From: Symsagittifera roscoffensis
Lineage: Eukaryota; Xenacoelomorpha; Acoela; Convolutidae
DNA length: 64,000 nt
NCBI RefSeq assembly: GCF_963678635.1
Contig: NC_087068.1
Location: forward strand, 55,460,467 to 55,524,466
Direction of reading: 5' to 3'
Shown here: positions 1 through 10,330 of the stretch, piece after piece
Layout of the letters: each line of letters starts with the position of its first letter
How positions within the stretch are numbered: position 1 is the stretch's first letter
The notes under the pieces: model-generated
The model's database searches: none
Told to the model about the DNA's origin: nothing
What the model saw: the letters and a program-made list of their open reading frames with translations, nothing else
Made by a program: the position numbers and the translations under genes

Positions 1-168
1 AGGTTTACTAAAATGATGGCACCTGAAGTCTAGTTTTGTGGTCAAAACCATTCAGTACTAAAAAGCTTGAGCTCAAAAAATTGAAGGCAATTCAATCCAA
101 ATCAGCGGAGGTCTTGTGTCTCAAAACGAACACTTATCTTAACTCATAACATATTGCCCTTAAAGAAC

Positions 169-975
169 TAGCCCGGGAAAAACTTTCTAAAGAGCTGAAA
201 ATGGTAGTTTGCGACTTTTAAAAGAAAGCTTTTCTTCATTGTAACATTTTCGTCTTGTTTATAAAAAAAATTTGCTTTACAAAAAAAATTGGGCAGAAAA
301 ATACAACATTTCTAAGCAAGGCGGCTACATATAATTAGACTGAGTCAAGGCAAAAAGTTTTAAAGTTTTAACTAAATGATGTAAATGGAAATTAGACGAA
401 GTGTCAGATCTTGTGAAAGACAAACCGTGGAAAAATGACAACGTTGCTAGTTTCACAGCAAGAAGCAGCAGACACCCGCATAAATGAACAACAGAATACA
501 GCTTTTACTACTGACAGCAACCAATCTGACATCTACTCAACCAACTTGATTTGTAACCTGCAAATGGCACGTTTGCAACGTTTGAATCAATCAATCAACT
601 CAGAAATTAGATCCAACCATTCAGCTGCGCAGCCTTTTATGATTTATTGGGTACCAGGTCTTAAGTAGCGATCTACGTTTGGGTATGATAATGAATGCTA
701 GAATTCTGTAAGAAACCTAAGCCATCATAAAACCTCTCAATCTTTCTCTCTCTTTCTCATCTCATTCAGTAATTCAAAGTTTTGTTAGGTTTACTAACCA
801 CCTGTACAAAACTAGCCCGGGAAAAGCTTTCTGAAAATGATAGTTTGCAACTTTTAAAAGAAAGTTTTCTTCATTGGAACGTTTTCGTCTTGTTTATACA
901 AAAGTTTGCTTTACAAAAAATACTGCGCTCTCGGATGATACAACATTTCTAAACAAGGCTGCTACTTAAAATGTT
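169..975 (+). repeat. Two direct copies of a dispersed repeat
   Basis: Positions 169-345 and 812-975 are diverged direct copies. Both start with ACTAGCCCGGGAAAA and continue through a shared block with TTTTCGTCTTGTTTATA to ACAACATTTCTAA-CAAGGC-GCTAC. They lie about 643 bases apart, and the segment between them shows no convincing coding sequence. The small open frame at 435-668 sits in this unit and has no recognisable domain. The rest of 1-1540 is AT-rich and I see no gene in it. Confidence 0.6.
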
Positions 976-1544
976 CGACTGTAAAAATTAAAATTGAACC
1001 TGGCAAGAAATTTGTTCGATACAAATTAAGAGGCTATTCAAATTATTTTCTCTTGTTGATACATTAGAGATGTTCAACTTTCAGGTTCATATACTCGAAC
1101 CTGAAAGTTGAACTGAAAAAAATTGGAAGCTGGAATTTTGATGGGTGATTCCTTATTAGCAATAGATTCACAAAAAAAACTTATTTTTCTTATCGTTTTC
1201 CAAATATTGGCTGCTGGAATCTCGATTACTGAATCTTTATTAGTAAAATAATCTCAAAAAGCTTGAAATTCTTCTAGTTTTCCTACAATAAATTATAGGT
1301 TGTCGTTCTGGATTTAATTCAGCATGTTTACTTTAAAAATCAACATGTTTGAAACTATGAAATTTAGACTCTTTTAAGAAACATGGCCAGCAGACAGTTA
1401 AAAAGAGTCAAAGAACGCAGAAAAAAAAAGATTTTAAACGAAAAAAAAGTTTTTTTTTGAAAATCAACAACAATTTACGATGATCCTTTTTTGATGAAAT
1501 AAACCCAAATTGCGGAAAAAAAATGATTCATAAGTGTTTTTATA

Positions 1545-1960
1545 ATCATATGACTAGAAATTGATCACGTTTTTCGTGACTTAATAGGTTGAAAATTAGT
1601 TAAAAGAAATGTGAAAATCGTTGTTCTTATTAAAACAAATCAGGGACATAATGGGTTGAAAATTAGTTAAAAGAAATGTGAAAATCGTTGTTCTTATTAA
1701 AACAAATCAGGGACATGTATCTAAACTTTTTCAATTAAAACTTAACTAAATTTAAGAAAAAAAATTAAAACCGTGATAAAATATATTTAAGCCTAAGCAA
1801 GTTCTAAGAAAGTTCCTGATAGAAAAAAAAAACAAAAAAAAATGTTGTGACCTTTATAAAAACCTGAACTACGTTCTTCGATTTTTACGTTGCTAATTTT
1901 TAATGTTCGATAGTGGAGTAGGCGTGTTTTTTCGGAAAAAAATTCATCCGCGAAGAAACA
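1545..1960 (+). repeat. Fragment of dispersed repeat R1 (hairpin GATCACGTTTTTCGTGAC)
   Basis: This block carries the signature of a repeat family seen at least four more times in the window (about 33140, 44000, 45250, 55960): a short hairpin GATCACG-TTTTT-CGTGAC, then a CGATAGTGGAGT block and a CGTTC(A/T)TCGA block. This copy is the most diverged and contains an internal tandem duplication. No coding potential is evident. Confidence 0.5.
1587..1716 (+). repeat. 67-bp tandem duplication
   Basis: A 63-base block starting GGTTGAAAATTAGTTAAAAG and ending CAAATCAGGGACAT occurs at 1587-1649 and again at 1654-1716, apparently identical. The period is 67 bases, which suggests a recent local duplication inside the R1 fragment. 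Confidence 0.85.
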
Positions 1961-2123
1961 TAATTCAGCCTCTACATATTGAAAAAAGATTTCCTGAAAA
2001 AAAAATCAAGGCGACTTAAATAAGATTTTTTACTACGCTCATTGACTCCTAAAAATTATTTTTCTAAAAGCAAACAAAAAAGAACATGAATCAATATCCT
2101 AAAACTGAAAAAAAATTGCTCAC

Positions 2124-2422
2124 CATTAGAAAGTTAGCGGGAGCTGCCGGGATCTGGTTCGTCTCGTCTGACGAGCGGATAATTCCCATTCCTACTGACC
2201 ACAAATCCAAATTATCAAGGTTATCTAAGTCAGTTTGATCCTTACAGGGCGCCAACGGTTGTCGATAGGAATCAAACACGATGGGTTTTTGCAGTACCAA
2301 GATAGCTATGTCGTAGCCAATGGTTTTATAATTGGTTTCGTATGGAGCCAAGTGGAAATAGTGACTCATCCCGTGAAATTTCTGAGTGTCCCTTTCGTCT
2401 CTAAAAGAGGTCGTGTAGGTAC
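2124..2422 (-). CDS. Trypsin-like serine protease, exon 4 (Asp exon); gene continues off the left edge
   Basis: This 299-bp exon is bounded by a TTTTTAG acceptor and a GTGAGC donor. Its frame (entered in phase 1, left in phase 0) joins the His exon at 5037-5152. It encodes the middle of an S1-family peptidase fold: a segment with GYDIAILVLQKPI, where the Asp codon at 2310-2312 is the expected catalytic Asp (the family pattern is DIALL), then a P-C pair as in the family's PxCLP. A stretch LWSVGMGII stands where S1 enzymes usually have (V/A)-S-G-W-G; here Trp is replaced by Met. The nucleophile motif GDSGGP should follow in a further exon. I could not find it in bases 1-2120, so that exon probably lies outside the window. 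The product would be secreted and cleave peptide bonds. Specificity cannot be judged without the Ser exon. Confidence 0.82.
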
Positions 2423-2781
2423 CTAAAAATCATAAGATATTTTAGAAGCGGAATCAAAAAATTGGATTGTTGTGCTCAAATGTTGTCACCATATTCAGCG
2501 TTTACAACGTCAAAAACAGCAAACAAGTCATAACGTTTAAATTTCTCCAATTATTTTTATTTTATTAACTGTCAGATTTTTATAATTTTTTTCCAATTTA
2601 AGAACATTGAGTCGTTGCACTAAAGTTGCACAACTTTAATAACTTTTTTTCACTAGAAACCAAAGTTGAAGAAGCAAAACCTCATTTTAAATCTGACTTT
2701 AAAATTCTTCGATGTGACCACACGATTTTTCAACTTTTTGTATTTCAAATAAAAAATATGGGACAAATGAATTCTTCAGTG

Positions 2782-3022
2782 CAAATTGTGGCTCTTTTTT
2801 CTACCCCCTCCCCCCCCCAGCTCACACGGCCATCAATTTTATGGTGTAACGAGCAATTTTACAAGGTTAGTTATATACCCCAAATATGTTTGGCACAGCC
2901 ATAGTAGTCCGCATGTCAATTTTCATAACGATCGGACATTGTGAACAGTAATTTTACTAGTAAAAGAATGCAAGTGGGGGGAGGGGGGGGGGGGGGGGGT
3001 CGGAGGAAAAAGAGCCCAAATT
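2782..3022. repeat. Inverted repeat with C-run and G-run arms
   Basis: The left arm (about 2782-2819) reads GCAAATTGTGGCTCTTTTTT and continues into a long C tract. The right arm (about 2976-3022) is a G tract of more than 15 bases followed by CGGAGGAAAAAGAGCCCAAA. The right arm reverse-complements onto the left arm with few mismatches. It could be a small non-autonomous element or a fold-back. I saw no clear target duplication. Confidence 0.5.
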
Positions 3023-4439
3023 GTGGTAGGCTAAAAAATGAGATTTGGATGACAATCGTTCCATTTTTTAAATTTTATAATTCGGAAAGTTTTTGAAAAT
3101 ATTATAAAATTAACAAGAAAAATTTTTGTTATTATACAAAGAATTTTACCTGAGACTGCCATGATTATAGTGGGGTCGCACCAAACTGAAATCAATCAAA
3201 CGGATATTTAACTTTCAGCAAAAACCGAATTGGTATGTCACTTTCTTTAACCTTTCATCATAAATTTTTTGAAGAAAATTCGTGTTTTGTTATGGCAGTT
3301 TTCGAAGCTTTCTTAGAAGTTTTTATTGAAAAATCACACCTCATGCTTTTAAAATAATTTCGAAGAATGTAGCTCTGGTAATTTGCTTTTGGTCCATATA
3401 AAAAAGTTTTACAAAAAATACCCAAAATCATCCATAAGAACAGGCAGTTTATAGTAGAACTGAAGCTGTATCACCTCAAAAAACTCTTCCACAAAAACGC
3501 CGTACCATATTTTTAGTAACCTGGTCATGAAAACAGTTAAGGTCCGATAACTGGAGAACCAATTTGGCAATGTGCTTGACACTAGTTGTGGGCGTTAGAC
3601 CTGCCGAATCAATTGATAAACCTACCTTTGTTTTGATATACTGAAATAAATCTAATGGTAGACCAATTCTTTCAATTTAATTAATTGAAAGAATTACGTG
3701 CAATTTCAATTTTTCTCTGAAGTACCTGTTCTCAAGTAAATTGCCTGGAAATAACGAGCCTTTTTGTTGTGCAAAATCTTGATTTGGTCTTAAGTTGGCC
3801 TGCTAGTGCGATTGAAACTGTTTTCAACAGCGCATTGAAAGATTCCACTTCATACGTAAATCATGTTGTTGTTAGCGAGAATAAAAAATTCCAGTGTTTT
3901 TACTCATCTTTTGTAATTTGATAAAAAAACTGATAAATCGAAAATGGCAGCTCTTATAATTTCAAGATGTGTTTAAGTCATATGCAATCAAAAGTTTAAT
4001 CTAACTATACTGGAGACAAATAGTAACGCAACTAGAGAAACAAAAAAACAAAAATGGAGAGGATATTTTTGAGAAGACAAAATAAATGTAAATTGGCTGA
4101 CTTTTTGAGAACAAACTAAATTTTTGCGCCTAGATAGTGATATACCTAGTTTTTATCTGGGGAAAACACAAAACTTTTGAGAAATTTCAAAAACAAATCA
4201 AGGAAGCTCATTTTTCAAAGGCTCTTATAAAAAAGTTGATAACAGTTTCTTGCATAATTTTCTAAGCCGAGTGAAAAAACTTGACGTCACGTTGCCTCTC
4301 TCAAAATTGAAATGAAAAATTTTAGTACTTACTGGTTGTTTAACAATCCAAAATTTTCGCATTTTGTTCCTTTGATGTAAGAGGCTAATTCCCTGTCAGA
4401 TTTCAATTTTGTCTCTGTTTCAAAATTCATGAAGCAGAC

Positions 4440-4822
4440 CAGTAGCGGATTTAGGGGGGGGGCAGGAATTCGACTCCCTGCCGACCCAAAAGGTCCCCCC
4501 TTTGTACTATTTTGAGATATCTCTTATTGGCTGACTGACCTTAAAATTTTTTTAAAGGCGCCTTCGGTACCAATCTGCACTAATTTTGAAGGGGGAGCGC
4601 GCGCCGAAACAACACAATTTTTTGGTCGAAATTTTTCATAAAGTGCCTAAAATGCATTTTTTGGCTTTTTTCAAAAATTTGTCTGCGGCGCAGAAAATTT
4701 CGTCAAATTACAGTCTTTATAATTGTTTGGGAAAGCTCAGAAAATCAAATTGGTCGAACTATAAAAAAAATATCGAGAAAATCTCCCCCCCTCCCCCCAA
4801 GAAATTACTATATTGGCGCCTG
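4440..4822 (-). mobile_element. Degenerate hAT-type MITE in the trypsin intron
   Basis: The start CAGTAGCGGATTTAGG and end TATTGGCGCCTG are degraded versions of the terminal inverted repeats of two better preserved copies (8652-9046 and 57027-57456). The interior also matches them in the opposite orientation: CTGCCGACCC, TTTGTACTATTTTGAGATAT, AAAGGCGCCTT and GGGGGAGCGCGCGCC in order. The flanks AAGCAGAC (4432-4439) and AAGCAGGC (4823-4830) agree at 7 of 8 positions, consistent with an old 8-bp hAT target duplication. It does not code. Confidence 0.75.
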
Positions 4823-5036
4823 AAGCAGGCTAAAATGTGTTTTCAAACATTTTATTTTCACAAAAGAAATGAAACGATTTTATGATCACAAGATGTCATT
4901 GGGAATTTTTGTGTTTTGAAAATTGTTTGGTTGCGTTATTTTCTTCTCAAGTTTATAATCGTTTTTGATAGATTTCAGATAGAAACGTTTTTTTCCTTCA
5001 GTTATTTTTATTCAATGATTTTGCCGAATCAATTAC

Positions 5037-5152
5037 CTTCTTTTTGCAGAGGCCAGTCGAAACGGAGCAAGCAATGAGCTGCCGTCAAAACATGGGTGCT
5101 ATTCAAAATTGTGCCACCACATTTAGCCACTGTAAAATCTGTCATATTCCGG
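5037..5152 (-). CDS. Trypsin-like serine protease, exon 3 (His exon)
   Basis: This 116-bp exon lies between TGTTTAG (acceptor) and GTAATT (donor). In the frame set by the flanking exons it encodes a stretch ending in CGGTILNSTHVLTAAHCL, the standard S1-peptidase block with the Cys pair and the catalytic His (codon 5074-5076). An Asn-Met-Thr and an Asn-Ser-Thr sequon are visible. Entered in phase 2, left in phase 1. An earlier possible acceptor (CACAAG) would bring in a stop codon, so the TGTTTAG site is preferred. Confidence 0.88.
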
Positions 5153-5253
5153 CTAAACAAGGACAATTTCTTGTGAAACTTTCAAACTTACAAAAAATTT
5201 TAGTGATCATTTGGAAATCATGAAAATATCGGATCAATAAGTTGCTAACTTAC

Positions 5254-5308
5254 ATAAGCACGCGTACAAAGAATGGATAGACCGTAGCATTTTCAACAGC
5301 TTTTCCAC
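5254..5308 (-). CDS. Trypsin-like serine protease, exon 2 (activation site)
   Basis: A 55-bp mini-exon between a TTTTACAG acceptor and a GTAAGT donor. It completes a Gly codon begun in exon 1 and reads GGKAVENATVYPFFVRVL. Together with the end of exon 1 this gives an ITGGKA junction, equivalent to the IVGG neo-N-terminus made when trypsinogen-type zymogens are cut. The YPFFVRV block fits the family's YP-W-V strand. Phases 1 in and 2 out match both neighbours. Confidence 0.85.
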
Positions 5309-5377
5309 CTGTAAAACATTGTCATCATGTTGAAGAAAACTCTAAACCCCTTTTTGTTTTTAAACTAAAATTTTTAC

Positions 5378-5480
5378 CAGTTATTTGGGACTCTGCCAAG
5401 TGCGAGTCTTTGCTTGATGTCTTCAATTCATAAACTTGGAGTATGGTCAGCAAAACATTTATTTCAAAAGCAAACTTCAT
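5378..5480 (-). CDS. Trypsin-like serine protease, exon 1 (signal peptide and propeptide)
   Basis: ATG at 5480-5478 opens a signal peptide (MKFAFEINVLLTILQVYEL), a short hydrophilic propeptide and the start of the activation site (ESQIT-G). The exon ends in phase 1 at a GTAAAA donor at 5377, and joining to exon 2 restores SQITGGKAV. The frame stays open upstream of this ATG (to about 5600), but the hydrophobic signal sequence begins here, so this start is preferred. The joined exons give 191 codons of a secreted zymogen, about the first three quarters of a typical single-domain trypsin. Confidence 0.8.
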
Positions 5481-5690
5481 CTTGAACCTAAATGAGTTAA
5501 ATTTGAATTTAATGTGATCACTCAGTTCTTCATGAAATGTTCCAAGTTCTTTCATGTGTTGTGGTGAACAAACTCGGTCGGAAGTCATGAAAAAACGCAA
5601 ATGTGGAACAAGTTCTACACATACAGGATTGCAAGTGGTTAAGTTCAGCTGAGCGTTACAGAAAACGGATAGGTTTCAGGTTATAGTTTC

Positions 5691-5890
5691 GCGTTCCAGT
5701 GGAGTAAGGCAAGCTGTCAACACGCGAGGGCCGTGTGTTTGAATCCCACTTTGGACACGATTGGAGGAGTCTCACTGTCATCCGCCTTCTCAAGGTGAGG
5801 CCGGCTGCGCCGAAACAGGCGACACCCCGCCCCCTAAAATAGTCCCGAGTAGGACAGGGGGCATTGAGTAGGACCGGGGGCTATAAAAAA
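5691..5890 (+). mobile_element. tRNA-derived SINE with a perfect 13-bp target-site duplication
   Basis: The element is flanked on both sides by AGGTTATAGTTTC (5678-5690 and 5891-5903). The head contains a pol III B-box-like GTTTGAATCCCAC and a degraded A box (GGAGTAAGGCAAGC). The body is unusually GC-rich for this window, and the 3' end is a short A tract (CTATAAAAAA). A second, older copy lies at about 11345-11497 on the minus strand. It sits about 200 bases upstream of the protease start codon, so it could affect that promoter (inference). Confidence 0.85.
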
Positions 5891-5903
5891 AGGTTATAGT
5901 TTC

Positions 5904-7064
5904 AAGCTAGTGGTTGAGTAATAAAATCAGTTTTTTTAACTTCAATTTAGCTTCTTACTCATAAAAACAGATTGCCTAAACGATTGAACGGTTTGAACAT
6001 TTTTGAACTAATTCCCAGAGCCGTTTTTTGAAGAAAAAAAACGGCCGGCGCTTTTATATGTTCTGGGCTACGCAACAGATACAAGGGATCAATTGAGCAA
6101 TCTCCCCCCCCCCCCACCATTCTCGCTTGGGGGGATAAAGCTCAATAGGTATTTGAGAAATGTTTATAACCACTTTGAAATAGTTTGAATGATATGAAAT
6201 CCTAAAACAGATTCCCCAAAGAATGTGCAACGCCAAATTTTTAATATCAAAAATTACAATCAGAGTGAAAAAGAATAAGAAAACTGAGGCATATACAGCG
6301 ACATTTTTCTGTCCTCAAAGGAGGAAAAATGTATTGCTTACAATATTAAGGTGCTGCGGAGAACAGTGTGTGATATTCAGAAGACTAGAACATCAACCCT
6401 GGTAAGCCGCATATCTCGATGAGGCAACGGTCGCCCAAACAAAAATTTGCAAAAAAATTCTATAAAATCGATTTTTTTTTCAAAATTTTTCTCGATAGTC
6501 ATATAAAAAAAAGTTCAGACGGTCAATTGATTGCAGGCTACGAACACACCAACTATCTACTTGCTTTTTCTGATGTCTTTTTGTAGCGGTTTACCGTTTT
6601 TGCTTGGGGGAGATAGCTCAATTGGCCACCAAGGAGGGGGGGTGTTCGGGGGGGCAGAGCAGGGAGGAGGAGATTGCTCAATTGATCCGATACAAGCAAC
6701 TCATCATCACCCTGATAAAAAATTAATAACATTCACTTAGTAATTAAGACACAATTTTAATATTAAATAAAGCTTATGATAATTTATCTGCTCCGCGATT
6801 ATTGTTTTCATACGTGAAATGTAAAATTTATGTTACAAATTTATGATTGCTAACATTCTCAAGTCGAATACGCAAAAACTTATGTGTCTCGATGTGCAAT
6901 TTAGAATATCGACATGAATACAAAAAAGTTAATAATTGCGTTTTGCGGGTAGATATGCAGAATTTCTTATCTTTTTTTTAATTTTCTGTTCTATCTATTC
7001 ACAGTGACATTTTTTTTCCGCACAGGATAAATTAAATTTTAGCTAAGAGTTCAAGTCGCTCAGA
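5904..7064. other. Non-coding AT-rich stretch with an inverted-repeat element
   Basis: No gene is recognised. An inverted pair, GATCAATTGAGCAATCTCC at 6087-6105 and its exact reverse complement at 6669-6687, brackets about 560 bases that contain C and G tracts and two direct copies of a GCTTGGGGG-AGAT/TAAA-GCTCAAT motif (about 6125 and 6602). This may be a fold-back or TIR element of about 600-650 bases. The open frames 6223-6405 and 6531-6740 look incidental. Confidence 0.45.
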
Positions 7065-7507
7065 GTAACCATAAATCTGCAACGCTTAGTGCCGCATAAT
7101 TGTTAAACAATAAGGCTCAAATTTGAAATGGCTCAATCACAGAGTATTTCCGAATGAAGAAAGCGATCTGAGCAAACTTTGTTAAAAAGTCTCCCCAAGT
7201 TTTTTGGAAAATTTGTAAAATTTAAATTTTGATAGATAGATTCCGTTAGCTCACAAACTTGATTTTTCCTCGCAATTCTCGATTTGGTAACCATAAATCT
7301 GCAACGCTTAGTGCCGCATAACTGTTAAACAATAAGGCTCAACTTTGAAATGGCTCAATCACAGAGTATTTCCGATCGAAGAAAGCGATCTGAGCAAACT
7401 TTGGTAAAAAGTCTCCCCAAGTTTTTTGGAAAATTTGTAAAATTTAAATTTTGATAGAATGATTCCGTTAGCTCACAAACTTGATTTTTCCTCGCAATTC
7501 TTGATTT
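7065..7507 (+). repeat. 222-bp tandem duplication
   Basis: 7065-7286 and 7287-7507 are near-identical head-to-tail copies beginning GTAACCATAAATCTGCAACG and ending in a CCTCGCAATTCT-GATTT block. Differences are a handful of substitutions and a small indel. No open frame spans them. Confidence 0.9.
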
Positions 7508-8643
7508 TTCATCCGACGCTTGAAAAAAATTAAATACGAAGAAATTTTTTGAAACAAACTGAAAAAAAAAATTAGGAGGTAAACTTTTTCTCGGTGGGTT
7601 CTCAAAACACTAAGTGAGCTCTTTTATGGTATATTCTGCTCTTTTTGCAAAATTTCTGCTTGTTGACTTGCAGAATTGCTTTTTGTTGGCAGAAAGGCCG
7701 CATCTTCAGAAAAATAAACGCGCGCAGTCCTCGTCGAATAAATTAATCAAAGCCATCAAATGAAAAAACAGCAATTGTATGCTTAAAGAACAATTTTAGG
7801 CGAGTAAAAAAAATTATATCATTTTTGGAGGGTAATTAAGTTCATATCGTCAAACTAGATTGTGGTATCAGAAAATTGCTTGTGGCTTGCGATTTTTTTC
7901 CGGGAAGTTTTGTTCCATCCGCGCAATTTTCATTACTTTTTAAATTCTACTAGTTTTGTCTTTTTTGTAGTTTTGATAGAATCTGAGTGAATTATCTTTA
8001 TATTCAAAAGCGCAAAATCCAAGTCAAATGTTCCTGCTAAGGATACGTTACTTGTTACACGAAACTAAGGTCTATTGTATATTGTATGAGGTGCAAGGAA
8101 TTGGAAAAAAAAACAGCTTCGAGTAGAAAACTAAATCAGGCAAAAGTTTTAAGGAAAATATATACCGGGGGTTAGTGTGCTCATATCAAGTCGTGCTATA
8201 ACCTCATCAATCATAGTGGCGAATACAATCAAAAATTATTTCATACCTGACAATAGGGAAGAAAAAGCATATGACAAATTTATTTAAAAATCTGATTCCC
8301 TAATTGACGTTAACCTGTGCCACTTTTTTGGGACTTGAAATACCGATCATTAGAACCACTTATTAAACTGATAGTTTTTAATGCCTGCTGTTTTTTCTCT
8401 TTTTTTACAGTTTCAAAACTGATAGCTGGTCGTTTTTTTTCAGTATTTAGTTTTTCAATTGTTTCAGATTTTATTGGACGAATGTTTTTTTATTTTGCAC
8501 TTCAATTGTAAAATTCGGAAACCAACTGTACTTGCTTTTTATTTTTTCAAACATTACGTGAAAATCATTTGAATTTTTTGTTAATACTGATGCTTTGATA
8601 AATTGACAGAGCTGCCATCTGTTAAAAAAAGAACAGGAAGATA
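7508..8643. other. No gene recognised
   Basis: AT-rich sequence with homopolymer runs. The region near 8165-8370 shares words (GTGTGCTCATAT; CTGTGCCAC followed by GGGCTTGAAA or a variant) with about 9865 and 10370, so it is probably part of a diverged dispersed repeat. The 64-codon frame at 8317-8511 encodes a low-complexity Phe-rich peptide and is not credible. Confidence 0.4.
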
Positions 8644-8651
8644 CTTATCGA

Positions 8652-9046
8652 CAGGGGCGGATCTAGGATTTTCTCGAGGGGGGGTGGTCGGATTTTCAAA
8701 AACTTTTCGAAAATTTTGACGACCTTTTACTTTAGGTCGACCAAATTGATTTTTCGAGCTCTCCCAAGCATTGTTTTGCCCCTATTTTGGAAACAACAGT
8801 CAAAAAAGCTGTTTTTGGGAATTTTTTGAAAAATTTTGACAAAAAAATTGCGTTTCTTTTTGCGCGCGCTCCCCCTCAAAGTTTGTATATATTGGCGCCA
8901 AAGGCGCCTTAAGAAAATTTTTTGGGTCGGTCGGCCAAAAATGGATTTCTTAAAAAGTATCAAAGGGGGGACCCTGTGGGTCGGCAGGGGGTCGAATCCC
9001 TGAAAGGGGGGCCTCCGCCCTTCGCCCCCCCTTAAATCCACCCCTG
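8652..9046 (+). mobile_element. hAT-type MITE, 395 bp, with a perfect 8-bp target duplication
   Basis: Terminal inverted repeats start CAGGGGCGGATCTAGGA and end AAATCCACCCCTG, with G/C tracts just inside. The flanks CTTATCGA at 8644-8651 and 9047-9054 are identical. Eight-base duplications and CAGxG...CxCTG termini are typical of the hAT superfamily. It has no transposase, and the open frame 8727-9041 lies wholly inside it and is incidental. The same family occurs at 57027-57456 and, more decayed, at 4440-4822. Confidence 0.92.
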
Positions 9047-9239
9047 CTTATCGAGATGTTTGATACAAAATACTTAAATTGAATTTCTTTAACTTTTTTG
9101 CCCTGAGCTTGCTTTTTGAGACAGCTTTATTGCCAACTTATTTTCAAGAGTTCATTTCTTTGTCTTTTTGTTCTCTTGACCCAAAAAACTTCAATCCAAA
9201 AAAGTCAACAAACAAGTGTCTAAAACATTTTTTGCAACA

Positions 9240-10330
9240 CAATTAAAAAAAAACTGTAGATTATTTTACTTGACATTTAATTTTAGGTTACTTAAATACT
9301 TAACTGCTATTGAAAACAAGACTTTTATTTCATCTGTAGTTGTGATCAGAATAAAAACAAAAATTGCATTGAAAGGAAAGCATTCTAAAAAACGTCCAAA
9401 TACAAACTTTATGCAAATTCTTGAAAAATAATGTGTGTTACGTTTGTTCAGTTTATCTCGGTGCATTGCTTCTTCAATTCGGCTAAATCTGAACGTTCAA
9501 TTTTCACATTGTATTTTTCACGAGATCAAAGTATGTCACAGTAATTTTGGAGTATCTGATCCTATGTTATGCGCTTTGTCTGTTTTTCTGGAAATGAAAC
9601 ATCTTTACTTTTTCTTTTTATGCTTGAAATCAGAAACAAACTTGCATTTTATTTGTCAAGTGATGCTACACTGCAAGATTTTTCATGATTTTCTTTGAAA
9701 GCGTTCAATCCATTTCAGATTGTTTATGGAACATGGATGAGCTCCGCCAGAGCATTTCGAAAATTGAATGTTTTAATTTTTATAATTAAAAATTAAATGC
9801 CTGAAAAAAATCAAAAAAAAAACTTTTGCTAAATAATTCAAAAACCATAAAAACATTAGTTACAGTGGGTAAGTGTGCTCATATTACTTCAGAACGCTGC
9901 TAATTATTTTTGGATTGATTATGAAAACATCACAGATCAAAACTTATTTTTATCACCCTACGCTCACAATGAGAATATTGTATCTGATTCTATGTTTGAG
10001 ACTTTGCAAAGCTCCTCTTTTCTGAAACTTAAATAGATAACTTATCAATTAGTTTACTTGACCTTTCATTAAATTATTTAGCTATTCAACTGTCATTTGA
10101 AAAGAGACGTTAATTTCATTTGTATTTGTGGCCAGAAAAGGAGAAAAAAACGCATTGAAAAGAAAACATAATTAAAAATGTCCAAAAACAAACTTCAGCA
10201 AACGTTTGAAATATATTTCTCTTACGGTCATGTTTGCTAAAACGATATCGACTCTCTTCAATTCGGCTCAAATGATTTCGGTTTTCTTCAAATCGAAAAT
10301 ATTTGATTATTCGAAACTCCCACATTACCT
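9240..10330. repeat. Diverged tandem copies of a roughly 800-base unit
   Basis: 9262-9500 and about 10050-10290 align over a series of shared words: TTTACTTGAC, ATTTCAT-TGTA, GCATTGAAA-GAAA, CAAACTT and CTTCAATTCGGCT. This indicates two old copies about 790 bases apart. Short open frames lie on both strands (for example 9266-9466 minus and 10116-10325 minus), but none has a recognisable domain. Confidence 0.5.

Larger units (their letters stand above)
2423..5036 (-). other. Intron 3 of the trypsin-like gene
   Basis: This 2.6-kb intron is the longest seen in the protease gene. It is AT-rich and non-coding as far as can be seen. It contains an imperfect inverted repeat with long C and G runs (2782-3022) and a MITE (4440-4822). 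The donor is GTAATT at 5036 and the acceptor TTTTTAG ends at 2423. Confidence 0.7.

Noticed and set aside
8727-9041. 104-codon minus-strand ORF
   Set aside because: Lies wholly inside the MITE 8652-9046; the composition reflects its G/C tracts.
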